Assembly (NCBI GenBank): GCA_910584915.1
Contig: CAJUDM010000012.1
Coordinates: 62,001 to 126,000, forward strand
Direction: 5' to 3'
Length of the DNA stretch: 64,000 nucleotides
DNA from: an uncultured Lachnospiraceae bacterium
Lineage (GTDB): Bacteria; Bacillota; Clostridia; Lachnospirales; Lachnospiraceae
This document shows positions 16,905 to 26,173 of the stretch, in pieces. The position numbers were made by a program, and so were the translations under genes. Positions within the stretch are counted from its first letter, which is position 1. Each line of letters starts with the position of its first letter. Below the pieces are notes generated by a model. It made no database searches, was not told where the DNA came from, and saw nothing but the letters and a program-made list of their open reading frames with translations.

Positions 16905-18038
16905 ATGGGAAAATATAAGAAGGATCGCAGGTTATCCCGGAGACGGGAGGAAAGGCAGGATATGGAAATGAAGGAATATAGAGAGATGGGTGAAAGGCTT
17001 ACGGCGGGCAGGGAAGATTATGAGAGGATTTCGGTGCCGAAGGAGATGAAGGCGAGGCTGGAGGCAGGGATCGAGAGGGCGCTTTCGGAGAAGGAGATGG
17101 CAGGCGCAGAGGGGAGAGCGGCAGGCAGGGAAGAGAGAATGCCGGGCGGAGAGGAAAGAGCATCGGGCATAGAAGAGAGGAGGCATGGCAATATGATCAG
17201 GAAGAATAAGGAAAGAAAAAACAGGGGAAGAACAGCCGGATTCCGCATTGCGGCGGCTGTGGCGGCAGCGGCGGCATTGTTTGTGATTTTGCCCAACACA
17301 GGGGCGGATGTCGCCCACGCGATGGGTTCCATCCCGGTGGTGGGAGGGCTGTTTCGGGCGGTGACTTTCCGGGATTATCAGTATGAGAGCGACCGGTTTG
17401 ACGCCAGTGTGGAAGTGCCGCAGATCGTGGTGGAGCCGGAGAAGGAGGAAGCCGGAGCCGGAACAGAGGGCGTTGCAGCGGCAGATCAGGGTGAGGCTTC
17501 CGCTTCATTACAGCAGGCAGTGGAGCAGATCAATTTTGATATCGATAAGGTGACGGATCAGCTCATCAGAGAATTCCAGGAACAGGCGGATGCCGGGGAG
17601 AGCCACGGGTCTCTGGAGATCCATCATGAGACGGTGACGGATAATGAGGACTATTTCACGCTGAAACTCTCCATTTTCCAGGCGGCGGGAAGCGGATACC
17701 AAAGCTATAAATTTTATACTGTTGATAAAAAGACCGGAAAGCAGGTTCAGCTCGGGGATCTGTTTGAGGAAGGAAGCGGTTTTGACGAAGCGATCAGTGA
17801 AGATATCAAGGATCAGATGAGGGATCAGATGGCGGAAGATGAGAATAAGGCATACTGGGTGGATCGCGAGGATATGCCCGGAGAGAGTTTTGAGAGGCTG
17901 AGAGAGGATCAGAATTTCTACTTTGACGAGGCGGGAGACCTTGTGATCGTATTCGATGAGTACGAGGTGGCGCCCGGGTACATGGGAGTGGTGGAATTTA
18001 CGGTGGAAAGGGCTGTGTTTGAAGGGATGTTGAAGTAA
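16905..18038 (+). CDS. RsiV-like anti-sigma factor (DUF3298)
   Basis: A 377-residue membrane protein: a charged cytoplasmic region of about 110 residues containing a sigma-binding-like helix pair (YERISVPKEMKARLEAGIER), one membrane segment (about 112-128), an Ala/Glu linker, and an extracellular DUF3298 domain to the end. This order matches RsiV, which in Bacillus binds lysozyme outside and holds SigV inside. The first ATG is used, but its ribosome-binding site is weak; ATGs at 16962 and 16968 are possible. The cytoplasmic part has imperfect GRAAGREERMPGGEERASG repeats. Lysozyme binding here is inference. Confidence 0.8.
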   Translation: MGKYKKDRRLSRRREERQDMEMKEYREMGERLTAGREDYERISVPKEMKARLEAGIERALSEKEMAGAEGRAAGREERMPGGEERASGIEERRHGNMIRKNKERKNRGRTAGFRIAAAVAAAAALFVILPNTGADVAHAMGSIPVVGGLFRAVTFRDYQYESDRFDASVEVPQIVVEPEKEEAGAGTEGVAAADQGEASASLQQAVEQINFDIDKVTDQLIREFQEQADAGESHGSLEIHHETVTDNEDYFTLKLSIFQAAGSGYQSYKFYTVDKKTGKQVQLGDLFEEGSGFDEAISEDIKDQMRDQMAEDENKAYWVDREDMPGESFERLREDQNFYFDEAGDLVIVFDEYEVAPGYMGVVEFTVERAVFEGMLK

Positions 18039-18063
18039 AGGGAAGACTTTGGCAAAAAAAGGG

Positions 18064-18098
18064 AAGGCGGCAGAGTGTGAGAGGCTCTGCCGCCTTTT
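18064..18098 (+). terminator. Rho-independent terminator after the rsiV-like gene
   Basis: AAGGCGGCAGAG (18064-18075) pairs with CTCTGCCGCCTT (18085-18096), a perfect 12-base GC-rich stem with a nine-base loop and a TTTT tail. It lies 26 bases after the anti-sigma gene. Confidence 0.85.
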
Positions 18099-18228
18099 GC
18101 AGATACTGTAGAAGGATGGTTGCCGTCAGAGAGAGAAGCAGATATAATAAAACCTGACAGAACATGTCAGGATAAAGATGATATTCTGAATGGGAAGGCT
18201 GAATTATAACGGAGAGGAGGAGATGCCG

Positions 18229-19125
18229 ATGCAGGAGAGCAGATTGTTTCAGATCGTATATTACCTGCTGGAGAGAGGACACGCCACTGCGCCGGAGCTG
18301 GCGGAAAAGTTTGAGGTTTCGGTCAGAACGATCTACAGGGATATCGACGCCCTGAGCGGGGCGGGCATTCCGGTCTATGCGGAGGCGGGCAGAAACGGCG
18401 GTATCCGTCTGATGAGTGATTTTGTTCTGGATAAAGCCGTGCTGTCACAGGAGGAGAAGCAGGAGATCCTTGCGGCGCTGCAGAGCATCAACATCGCGCA
18501 GAATATAAACGGCAGCCCGACGCTGAGGAAGCTTTCCGCCATGTTTCAGACGGGCTCGGAGAACTGGCTTGAGGTGGATTTTTCCAGATGGGGAAGCGAG
18601 GAGCCCGACAAAGAAAAATTTGAGCTGCTGAAGTCAGCTGTCATCCATCGCAGGGCGGTTATGATCGACTATGCGGGTTCCGGCGGAGAAACATGCAGAA
18701 GGACCGTGCAGCCGTATAAACTGGTGTACAAGTCGAAGGCATGGTATTTGAAGGGGTTCTGCGAAAAGAGGCAGGATATGCGGATGTTCAAATTGAACCG
18801 CATTCTGGATATGGAAGTCCTTAAGGAGGGGTTTGTGCGCCGTGACGTACAGGATGAGGAGGAGGCTTTTGACGGAGAATATGATCAGATCACGCTCCGC
18901 TTTCCGGGCGAGGCGGCATACCGCGTCTATGATGAGTTTGACAAAAGCCAGATACAGAGACAGGAGAACGGCGATCTGATTGTCTGCGCGAAAATGCCGG
19001 AGGATGCGTGGCTTATAGGGTTTCTTTTGTCCTTCGGGGCGCAGGTGGATATCCTGTCGCCCGCACATTTGAGGGAGGTTGTGGCAGAGCAGGCAAAATT
19101 GATTTATGAAAGAAATAAAACATGA
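18229..19125 (+). CDS. WYL-domain transcriptional regulator (YafY/DeoR type)
   Basis: A 298-residue regulator. Residues 1-55 form a helix-turn-helix (ATAPELAEKFEVSVRTIYRD then GIPVYAEAGRNGG), and a WYL domain follows at about 130-220 with KSKAWYLKGFC and a conserved RMFKLNRI, then the WCX-type C-terminal part. WYL domains bind ligands such as nucleic acids or small molecules. The start at 18229 is eight bases after AGGAGG. The ClbS/DfsB-like gene lies 194 bases downstream on the same strand and is a candidate target, but nothing in the sequence proves it. Confidence 0.85.
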   Translation: MQESRLFQIVYYLLERGHATAPELAEKFEVSVRTIYRDIDALSGAGIPVYAEAGRNGGIRLMSDFVLDKAVLSQEEKQEILAALQSINIAQNINGSPTLRKLSAMFQTGSENWLEVDFSRWGSEEPDKEKFELLKSAVIHRRAVMIDYAGSGGETCRRTVQPYKLVYKSKAWYLKGFCEKRQDMRMFKLNRILDMEVLKEGFVRRDVQDEEEAFDGEYDQITLRFPGEAAYRVYDEFDKSQIQRQENGDLIVCAKMPEDAWLIGFLLSFGAQVDILSPAHLREVVAEQAKLIYERNKT

Positions 19126-19319
19126 CGCAGGATGTCAGGGTATGCGTGTTATATTACTGATAAAGATAGGACAGGGGCTGTCGCAAAACAGCAGATTCCT
19201 ACAGCATATAGTGCCAATACTTTCAGATATTGGATGCATATTGCAGAATCACTGATTTTGGAGACAGCCTCGGGACAATCAAAAAGCGGTAAGTACAGAG
19301 GGAAAGCGAGGAGAACAGG

Positions 19320-19862
19320 ATGGGCAGACCAACTACGAAGGCGGATTTATTGACGGCGGCGACGGCAAACTATGAAAAACTGAATGATTTTGTTACGGGA
19401 TTGACAGAAAAAGAGTTATCGACAGAGTTCGATTTTGCGGGTGACGAGAAAAAGAAGGAGGCGCACTGGAAGCGGGATAAAAATCTTCGGGATATCTATA
19501 TCCATCTGTACGAATGGCACCAGCTTTTGTTGGGCTGGGTGCAGGCAAACAGAAGGGGGGAGGAGAAACCGTTTATTCCGATGCCGTATAACTGGAAAAC
19601 CTACGGAAAGCTGAATGAGTTTTTCTGGAAGAAGCATCAAAACACATCCTTAGAGGATGCGGAGAGTATGTTTCGGGAATCCCACGCGGAGGTCATGGAG
19701 CTGGCTGAAACCTTTTCCAATGAGGAACTGTTCTCGAAAGGCGTCTATAAATGGGTGGGCGGGAGCACCCTGGGTTCGTACTTTGTCAGCGTTACGGCGA
19801 GCCATTATGACTGGGCGATGAAGAAGCTTAAGGCGCACAGGAAAAATTGCGCCGCGGGGTAG
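19320..19862 (+). CDS. ClbS/DfsB family four-helix protein
   Basis: A 180-residue protein of the ClbS/DfsB family, related to DinB-like four-helix bundles. Typical features are MGRPTTKADLL at the start, HLYEWHQLLLGWV, the IPMPYNWKTY segment and the final TASHYDWAMKKLK. ClbS is a colibactin self-resistance protein (cyclopropane hydrolase) and DfsB is linked to iron-sulfur assembly; most family members are uncharacterised. No colibactin-like synthesis genes are here, so a general detoxification role is only a guess. GAGGAG lies upstream of the ATG. It converges on the transporter permease at 19904. Confidence 0.82.
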   Translation: MGRPTTKADLLTAATANYEKLNDFVTGLTEKELSTEFDFAGDEKKKEAHWKRDKNLRDIYIHLYEWHQLLLGWVQANRRGEEKPFIPMPYNWKTYGKLNEFFWKKHQNTSLEDAESMFRESHAEVMELAETFSNEELFSKGVYKWVGGSTLGSYFVSVTASHYDWAMKKLKAHRKNCAAG

Positions 19863-19903
19863 AGAATTTTTTCCTGACAGTATAGATCGATAAGCGGGGA
19901 GGA

Positions 19904-22027
19904 CTAATGGAGCCCTCCTCTTATATTGCGCATAAAACTGACGCAGGTGACGGCGAAATAGGACAGATAGATACCCAGAAACAGGGCGATGCTCTTCAAA
20001 AGGAAAGAGTAGGACGAAACCGGCACGCCGGTCATCATCACAAAGCGTTCTCCGGCGAAGAGCACCATTTTGCCGCTGATCACGACGGCAAACAGGGCGG
20101 GGCAGAGGTAATATGCCGTGAGCTGTCTCAAAATCAGAGTGCGGATGGCGTTCTCTTTTAAGCCGAGTTTCCGGAGCACATCATAGCGAAACTTGTAATT
20201 CGCGGAATCGCTGAGCTGCTGTACCGACAATACGGTCACTGCCACGCACAAAAATACCAGGCTGATATAGAACAGCGGGATCGTGACGGAGGCGAGCATA
20301 TAGGCGATGGATGCCGTCAGATTGTCTTTCACCGCATTGACGGCGAGGAAAACGAAGATGATGTCGGAGCCATAGCCCATGTTGCCGCAGAGGGACGAAT
20401 CCGCCTCCCGGAAGGCGGCAGTCCGGGCATCCCGCAGGGTATCTAATTCTTCCCGCAGGCGAGGGGGCGCCGTGCCCTCGATATCCACGGCGAGTTCCGA
20501 GTAATAGGGGTACATGCGCGCAAGCACCTCATCGGGCACGATGATCAGGTAGTCGCAGCCATTGTGTCCGTCCTGGGAGAAAGGGTCTGCGTAGATGCCG
20601 GCACAGGTAAGGAGCGGGGTGCCGGCGGCTAAGGCTGCGTCTGAGCCGGAAGCAGGATCAAAGGCTTCCGGAACGCCGGCAAGTACCAGATCGTCACCGA
20701 TGCCCTGCACCTCTTTCTCCAGCCGTTCTTTGATCTGCACGGCATATTCGTTGTCATTCAGCTCTATCTCCTCATAGCCCAGCATACGCCGCAGATGGTT
20801 GTAATCGGAAAGCCCCATATAAGTATCGCAGAGGCAGTAGATGCCGCGGTTTTCCAGAAAATCGCTGATCTGTGCCATGTCGGGGCTGCCGTCGGGATTT
20901 TGGTACATCGTCCCCCAGGCGGACAGATGAGTCAGCATCCAGGCGTTTACCTGGTTGTCCCCGTCCGTGTAGATGCGGTAGGGATACACTTCCAGAGGCG
21001 TCACCTTTTCCTCCAGAAACTGTATCTCCCTCTCAAAAGTATCCCCGGGATCAGAGCTGTAGAGCAGGATGTCAAAGGGATATTTGCGGTCCAAGAGCAG
21101 TGCCTGCCAGCTCCCGAACATCAGGGCGAGGGAGGAGCCCATCAGCGCCAGCGTAAACAGGACGGTCAGCGTCCCCATGGTGAACTGCATGGTGCGCACC
21201 CTGGAGGCAAACTGCCGCAGGAGGAACAGGTTTGCCCCTCTGTAGATCAGAGAGCCGCGCTTTCTGATATAACAGATGATGAAGGCGGAGAGGCCTGTAT
21301 AAAACAGATAGATCGTAATGACCAGACCGGTCAAAAACAGAGCGGTGTCACCGTTGCTCTCAAGGGAGCCGAACAGTTTCCAGAAGAGAAGAATAAACAG
21401 GATGGAGAGCGGCAGGAGAAGCCGTTTTGCCGGTTCATACTTTTCTCTGATCTCCTCGTTTTTTCGTCTGGCTTCCATCAGGCTGTGAATACTCATCTTT
21501 TTGAATTTCCGCCGACAGCGCGACAGGGAGAGCAGATAACAGCAGCCAAAGCTGACAAACGTCATGATAAGGGTGCCCGGATGGAGGGCGATGTGGAGCC
21601 TGTATGCCATTCCCATCATGGAAAAGAGCACTGCCATCAGAACCTGCCTGAGAAGGATGCCGAGGAGGATGCCCGACAGCAGGGAGATAAAGCCAAGGAG
21701 GATGTTTTCCCGCAGATACAGGTTTGCCAGGGAGCTCTTTTTCATGCCGAGCAGGAGGTAGATGCCAAATTCACCGCTGCGTTTTTCCATCATAAAGCGT
21801 ACCATATAGCCGATCAGCCATGCCGTGACCAGAATGATAAATACGGTGGCAAGCGCCACCATAACCTCCATCATTTCTTCGGAGTCCCAGTACTTTTTGA
21901 GATCGTTCTGAAAGAGCAGGCTGTTGAACGTATACATCAGCGCGCTGATCAGCGTCATGGTGAGAAGATAGACCAGATAGTCTCTGGCAGAGCGTTTCAT
22001 ATTGCGGTATGCAAGTTTCATGTACAT
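19904..22027 (-). CDS. BceB-type FtsX-domain ABC permease
   Basis: A 707-residue permease of the BceB/VraG family, which works with bacitracin- and lantibiotic-sensing two-component systems. The N-terminus KLAYRNMKRSARDYLVYLLT is characteristic; about ten membrane helices flank a large extracellular domain of about 220 residues (about 290-510), and an FtsX core closes the protein. The frame is open to 22192, but the start at 22027 (MYMKLAYRN) fits the family. In such modules the permease both exports or frees the peptide target and signals to the kinase. It lies 161 bases after the ATPase gene. Confidence 0.88.
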   Translation of the reverse strand: MYMKLAYRNMKRSARDYLVYLLTMTLISALMYTFNSLLFQNDLKKYWDSEEMMEVMVALATVFIILVTAWLIGYMVRFMMEKRSGEFGIYLLLGMKKSSLANLYLRENILLGFISLLSGILLGILLRQVLMAVLFSMMGMAYRLHIALHPGTLIMTFVSFGCCYLLSLSRCRRKFKKMSIHSLMEARRKNEEIREKYEPAKRLLLPLSILFILLFWKLFGSLESNGDTALFLTGLVITIYLFYTGLSAFIICYIRKRGSLIYRGANLFLLRQFASRVRTMQFTMGTLTVLFTLALMGSSLALMFGSWQALLLDRKYPFDILLYSSDPGDTFEREIQFLEEKVTPLEVYPYRIYTDGDNQVNAWMLTHLSAWGTMYQNPDGSPDMAQISDFLENRGIYCLCDTYMGLSDYNHLRRMLGYEEIELNDNEYAVQIKERLEKEVQGIGDDLVLAGVPEAFDPASGSDAALAAGTPLLTCAGIYADPFSQDGHNGCDYLIIVPDEVLARMYPYYSELAVDIEGTAPPRLREELDTLRDARTAAFREADSSLCGNMGYGSDIIFVFLAVNAVKDNLTASIAYMLASVTIPLFYISLVFLCVAVTVLSVQQLSDSANYKFRYDVLRKLGLKENAIRTLILRQLTAYYLCPALFAVVISGKMVLFAGERFVMMTGVPVSSYSFLLKSIALFLGIYLSYFAVTCVSFMRNIRGGLH

Positions 22028-22188
22028 GATGTTGTCTCGTTTCTTTCCTGGTATGACAAAGTGGTGGCGGGTGCGGCAAAGATTTTTTCCGACCGTCTGC
22101 GTATCTGATGAATGAGCCCTGGATGGCAGAGGAATTTGTTCATGCCGCCCCGGCGTGCAGAACGTTCCGGAATGGAGAGTAACATGAG

Positions 22189-22956
22189 TCACAGGTTTTC
22201 TCCAGCGCTCCCGCCCGTGAGGGACAGCACATCGAGAATTTCCTGCAAAAACCTCTGCCGCGGTTTTTCACCCCGCAGCAGTTCGTGAAAGATCTTTCCG
22301 TCCCTCAAAAACAGAATACGGCGGCAGTAGCTGGCGGAGAAAGCGTCGTGGGTTACCATTAGGATAGTGGTGCGCAGCGTTTTGTTGAGTCTTTCAAAGG
22401 TCTCTAACAATGTCTGGGAGGAGAGGGAATCCAGGGCGCCCGTGGGTTCGTCCGCCAGCAGGAGTTTCGGATCGTTTGCCAGCGCTCTGGCGCAGGCGCA
22501 GCGCTGTTTCTGACCGCCGGAGACCTGATAGGGGAATTTGTCCCGGATCTCTTCGATGCCCAAAAGTTTCATAAGCCCTGCGGAAGCCTCCTGCACATCC
22601 TTTTTGGCGACGCCCCGGAGCGTCAGCGCGAGAGAAATGTTTTCCTCCATGGTCAGCGTGTCGAGGAGATTGTATTCCTGAAAGACAAAGCCCAGATTGT
22701 TTTTGCGGAAATCCGACAGGGCGTCTTCGGAGAGTTCGGTGATGTCAATATTTTCATAGAAAATATGTCCGGCGCTCACCCGGTCGATGGCGGCGAGGAG
22801 ATTTAGGAGCGTGGTCTTTCCGGAACCGGACGCCCCCATAACGCCGACAAACTCTCCGCGATTTACGGCGAAGGAAAGCCGGTCAATGGCTTTCGTGGCA
22901 TGGGATGCGCTGCCGTAATATTTTTCAATGTCGCATATTCTGATATAGTGGTCCAT
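22189..22956 (-). CDS. BceA-type ABC transporter ATP-binding protein
   Basis: A 255-residue ATPase with all motifs intact: Walker A GASGSGKTT, Q-loop FVFQEYNLL, signature VSGGQKQR, Walker B LLLADEPTGALD and the switch His in VTHD. It is closest in style to BceA/LolD-like proteins that pair with FtsX-type permeases, and the next gene on the strand is such a permease. The start at 22956 has GAGG upstream and places Walker A normally; the frame remains open further 5' without family sequence. Gene order is regulator, kinase, ATPase, permease. Confidence 0.9.
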   Translation of the reverse strand: MDHYIRICDIEKYYGSASHATKAIDRLSFAVNRGEFVGVMGASGSGKTTLLNLLAAIDRVSAGHIFYENIDITELSEDALSDFRKNNLGFVFQEYNLLDTLTMEENISLALTLRGVAKKDVQEASAGLMKLLGIEEIRDKFPYQVSGGQKQRCACARALANDPKLLLADEPTGALDSLSSQTLLETFERLNKTLRTTILMVTHDAFSASYCRRILFLRDGKIFHELLRGEKPRQRFLQEILDVLSLTGGSAGENL

Positions 22957-23234
22957 GGTGTACCTCGTTTCTATGTTTGATTGGAATAACGGTTCACCCA
23001 AGGCTGAACCGAACCATTGCAGATCGTGGTTGTCCGGATAAGATGATAATAGCACAGGTGGAAAATTTCTGGTATGAGGATAGATTAAAGTTATCTTACG
23101 TTTTTGAAAGATTTGTGATTTGATATTTTGATTGAGTATAAAGGCGCAGTACAATCCGTCTCTGAAACTGGCGGTCGATATTTCGAGAGCGGTCGATACG
23201 CCGGTGGAAGAAATATTTCTCTTTCCACCCCGCG

Positions 23235-24389
23235 CTATCCCCTGACAATATAGCTGCTGACAGGAAACCGGAGAAGCATTTTTGTCCCTTTTCCGTATTC
23301 CGACTGTGCGTTGAGTGCGATGCCAAGCTGATCGCAGAGTTTTTTGCATAAGTAAAGTCCCATTCCGGTTGCTTTTTCGTGGTCCCGCCCATTGCTTCCG
23401 GTAAATCCTTTCTCAAAGATCCGGGGAAGGTCCTCGGGGAGAATGCCGGTTCCGTTGTCCTCTGCCGTCAATACGACAGAGTCTTTCCCTTTCTGTGTAT
23501 AGAAGCGGAGGAAAGGGGTAGAAGAGCGGTATTTCACGCTGTTTAGGATCATCTGATTGAGGATGAAGATGATCCACTTTTTGTCGGTGTAAACTTTTTC
23601 GTGGCAGGAGACATCCGCCTGTATGTGATGTTGGATCAACAGCAGGCGTTCTTTTTCCAGCGCTTCATATATCACTTCCCGCAGGTCGGTTTCCCGGATC
23701 AGATAATCTTTGTAGACGGCTTCGGAACGGGCGTGATAGAGCACCAGATCGACGCAGTTTTCGATCTTTCTGTTTTCCAGCCGGATGTTACGGAGGGTTT
23801 CCTTTGTGGCAGGGAGGGCGGCTGTCGAAAGATGAAGCGTTTCGTCCTCAGAAGAGCCGTCGGCTGGCGGCAGATGCAGTGTTTCGCCTCTGGAAGAGCC
23901 TGCGTTCGTGCCCAGGGACTGTTCCTGCCCGCCGGTATTTTTCGAGAGATATTTTGCGTTTTCGCACAGCAGGTCGATGACGGAGACCGGGGTTTTGATC
24001 TCATGCACCCAGCTTTCCAGATAGTCCCGGTATTCTTTCTGGGCATCTTCCAGCAGGCGGATATTTTCGATGGCGGATTTGTTGGAGAGGCGCAGCATTT
24101 CCCGGTAGAGCGCATCTTCCAGAGAACAGGAGTCCGGCAGCATTTCCGAAAGCAGGAAGCGCTCCTCCGTGTTTTCCAGAATCTGAAAGGCTTCCCGGAA
24201 GAATCTTCTTCGCTGCAAGAAAGTACAGAGCAGCCACAGGAGAAGGATCAAAAGCCAGAAAATGCAGATCAGCGCAATGTTCGCGTCCGGATATCCCGTG
24301 ATATGTAAAAAGCCGAAGAGTGCGCCCATGCATACGAGGTGCAAAAGCAGCAGCAGGCATTTGTCTCTGAGAAAGGCGGACAGTTTCAT
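23235..24389 (-). CDS. BceS-type sensor histidine kinase
   Basis: A 384-residue intramembrane-sensing kinase: two helices at residues 12-30 and 38-57 with almost no extracellular loop, a dimerisation region with phospho-accepting His129 in SWVHEIKTPVS, and a HATPase domain (NQMILNSVKYR, DNGTGI, GFTG, GMGLYLCKK). This shape matches BceS, which lacks its own sensor and takes the signal from the BceAB-type transporter. A Ser/Gly-rich insertion with two ETLHL copies (about residues 160-185) lies after the H-box. Its start overlaps the regulator stop by four bases (ATGA). Confidence 0.88.
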   Translation of the reverse strand: MKLSAFLRDKCLLLLLHLVCMGALFGFLHITGYPDANIALICIFWLLILLLWLLCTFLQRRRFFREAFQILENTEERFLLSEMLPDSCSLEDALYREMLRLSNKSAIENIRLLEDAQKEYRDYLESWVHEIKTPVSVIDLLCENAKYLSKNTGGQEQSLGTNAGSSRGETLHLPPADGSSEDETLHLSTAALPATKETLRNIRLENRKIENCVDLVLYHARSEAVYKDYLIRETDLREVIYEALEKERLLLIQHHIQADVSCHEKVYTDKKWIIFILNQMILNSVKYRSSTPFLRFYTQKGKDSVVLTAEDNGTGILPEDLPRIFEKGFTGSNGRDHEKATGMGLYLCKKLCDQLGIALNAQSEYGKGTKMLLRFPVSSYIVRG

Positions 24390-25063
24390 ATGCGGTATCC
24401 CACTCCTCTCCTTGTCTCGATAAAATCGTCGAGCTGAACGCTCCTGAGCTTGTCCCTGAGCCTTGCCACATGGACGCTCAATGTGTTGTCGTCCAGAAAA
24501 ATATGGTTCTCCCAGAGGTACTCGATCAGGTCCTCCCGCGGGACAAAAGCGCCCGCGTGGGTGAACAGAAGGTGCAGGATCTTCATCTCGGTTTTGGTCA
24601 GTTCGACGGTGTGCTGACGGATATGCAGGCGGCAGGCGGCGATGTCCAGCACCGCGTTTTTATGGGATAACCGCGTGAGATTCTGGCAGCCGGTAGCCTT
24701 TGCGGTGCGTTTTAGTACGGCGGTGATCCTGGCAAGCAAAAGTGCTGGCTGAAAGGGCTTGGTGATATAGTCGTCAGCCCCCTTCAGCATGCCGGCAAGT
24801 TCGTCCGCCGAATCGCTGCGGCAGGTCAGGAAAATAACCGGAATGTCCGACAGGGTGCGGATGCGGGTACAGATATCAAAGCCGCAGCAGTCCTGCAGAT
24901 TGATGTCGAGCAGCACAAGATCCGCCTTTTCGGCGAGGGCAGCCTCCGGAACCAGGTCAAAGCTGTCTGGTAAGATCACCTGATACATGGCATTTTCCAG
25001 CAGGATTTTCAGTTCGTTTCTGAGGAGCATGTCGTCCTCAGCGAGTAATATCTTATAGGGCAT
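24386..25063 (-). CDS. OmpR-family response regulator, BceR-like
   Basis: A 225-residue regulator with a receiver domain (acidic pair E9-D10-D11, phospho-acceptor Asp53 in LVLLDINLQ, Lys in YITKPF) and an OmpR winged helix at about 130-225 (LTKTEMKILHLLFTHAG, VHVARLRDKL, TRRGVGYRI). It is translationally coupled to the kinase and should control the downstream ATPase and permease genes. The 278-base gap before the ATPase gene would hold its target promoter; I could not pick out a clear BceR-type inverted repeat there. Confidence 0.9.
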   Translation of the reverse strand: MPYKILLAEDDMLLRNELKILLENAMYQVILPDSFDLVPEAALAEKADLVLLDINLQDCCGFDICTRIRTLSDIPVIFLTCRSDSADELAGMLKGADDYITKPFQPALLLARITAVLKRTAKATGCQNLTRLSHKNAVLDIAACRLHIRQHTVELTKTEMKILHLLFTHAGAFVPREDLIEYLWENHIFLDDNTLSVHVARLRDKLRSVQLDDFIETRRGVGYRI

Positions 25064-25101
25064 ATCGCATCCTTTCCCGGATCAGACAGTATTTGCCGGC
25101 G

Positions 25102-26054
25102 TCAGTTGACATACCGTATCTGCTGCGTGTCGATGAGTTCATGGATACACAGGGTTTTTCTGCATTTTTCCCGCCCTGTCATGCGGATCGCGGTGATCTG
25201 GCTGTTATTGTATGTCTTATAATAGTAGATGCCCCTGGTGGTATTGATACAGCAGGAGTAGGTGGTGAGGTCATCCAGACCGTCCTTTGTCAGCGATGTC
25301 CCTTTTACGACCGAAACGGAATCCAGTATATGGAAAAACTGGGTGACGGAACTCTCCTCATCGTCCCCGCAGACAGAGTTGAATTTGGTGAAGGACGCCC
25401 TCACAAAACGGGAGGTTGGGGAGGTGTCGCCGGGCATGCCGATAGCCCCCATGCCCATACCGTACTGCTGCAGGTCCAGGCTGGAGGAAAATCTGTTCTC
25501 CGGACAACAGGGGGTCAGGTTCATATAGTTGTTCAGGTTTGCCAGATGATACCCGAAGGGGGGATTGTTGGTCAGGATGCCCACGGGATTGTCGTAGATC
25601 TTCAGCCCCTCTTCCATCTGTTCCACAATGATGCATTCAGTGTCGTCGCTGATCATCCAGTGGAGCTCGGCAACCGGCAGATCGGGCGAGAGCGGGATGT
25701 CCGTGATATTCAGATTTGTGAGGATTTCCCTGAGTTCCGCGACCGTGGTGTAGAGCCCCAGAAAATAGGGGATCAGTTCATAGGGGCACAGATTAAACTT
25801 CTCTTTCTTTTCGGGAAATACAGACCTGCCATGGAGAGTCCCCTCTCGTTGGCAGCCTCCGCATAGAGAGGGTAGTTATCCCTGATGGACGCCATGCCGA
25901 TCATCGCGTATTTCGTGCAGATCGCGGAACCGTTTTTCAGTTCAAACCGGTAATTTCTCGGCGTGATGATAACTTTTTCGCCAAACCGGTATTCCAGGTC
26001 CAGATTCCGTCCGAAGTAGTGGTCTTTTGTCTTGAAATCAATACAGGTACACAT
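25102..26054 (-). pseudogene. Choloylglycine hydrolase (bile salt hydrolase/penicillin V acylase family), one frameshift
   Basis: The reading frame encodes an N-terminal nucleophile amidase: MCTCIDFKTKDHYFGRNLDL, with Cys2 as nucleophile and Arg16/Asp19 in the expected places, then ITPRNY. After YFPKRK the frame ends with a stop at about 25773. One base less in CCGAAAAGAAAG (about 25810-25822) explains it: in the neighbouring frame the protein continues as KFNLCPYELIPYFLG, ELHWMISDD, NPVGILTNNPPF and SPTSRFVRASF. Adding one base gives about 317 residues, the normal family length, so the lesion is a single deletion. Substrate (bile salt or penicillin V) is not decided. Confidence 0.85.
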
Positions 26055-26173
26055 CATGTTTCCTTTCCGGGCGTTGCGGTAAGCGCAAAGCCCTGCATCA
26101 GGCTATTATTATTATATACAAAATTTTACGACAGTAACTATAAAAATTTTAGAAAATATGAGTCGGACTGTGG

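Noticed and set aside
19132..19353. 73-codon frame between the WYL and ClbS/DfsB genes
   Set aside because: No ribosome-binding site, no recognisable motif, and it overlaps the well-supported start at 19320.
25773..25830. Programmed -1 frameshift making the choloylglycine hydrolase functional
   Set aside because: The shift direction would fit, but the local CCGAAAAGAAAG gives no canonical X XXY YYZ slippery heptamer in frame and no following pseudoknot is evident. A one-base deletion is simpler.
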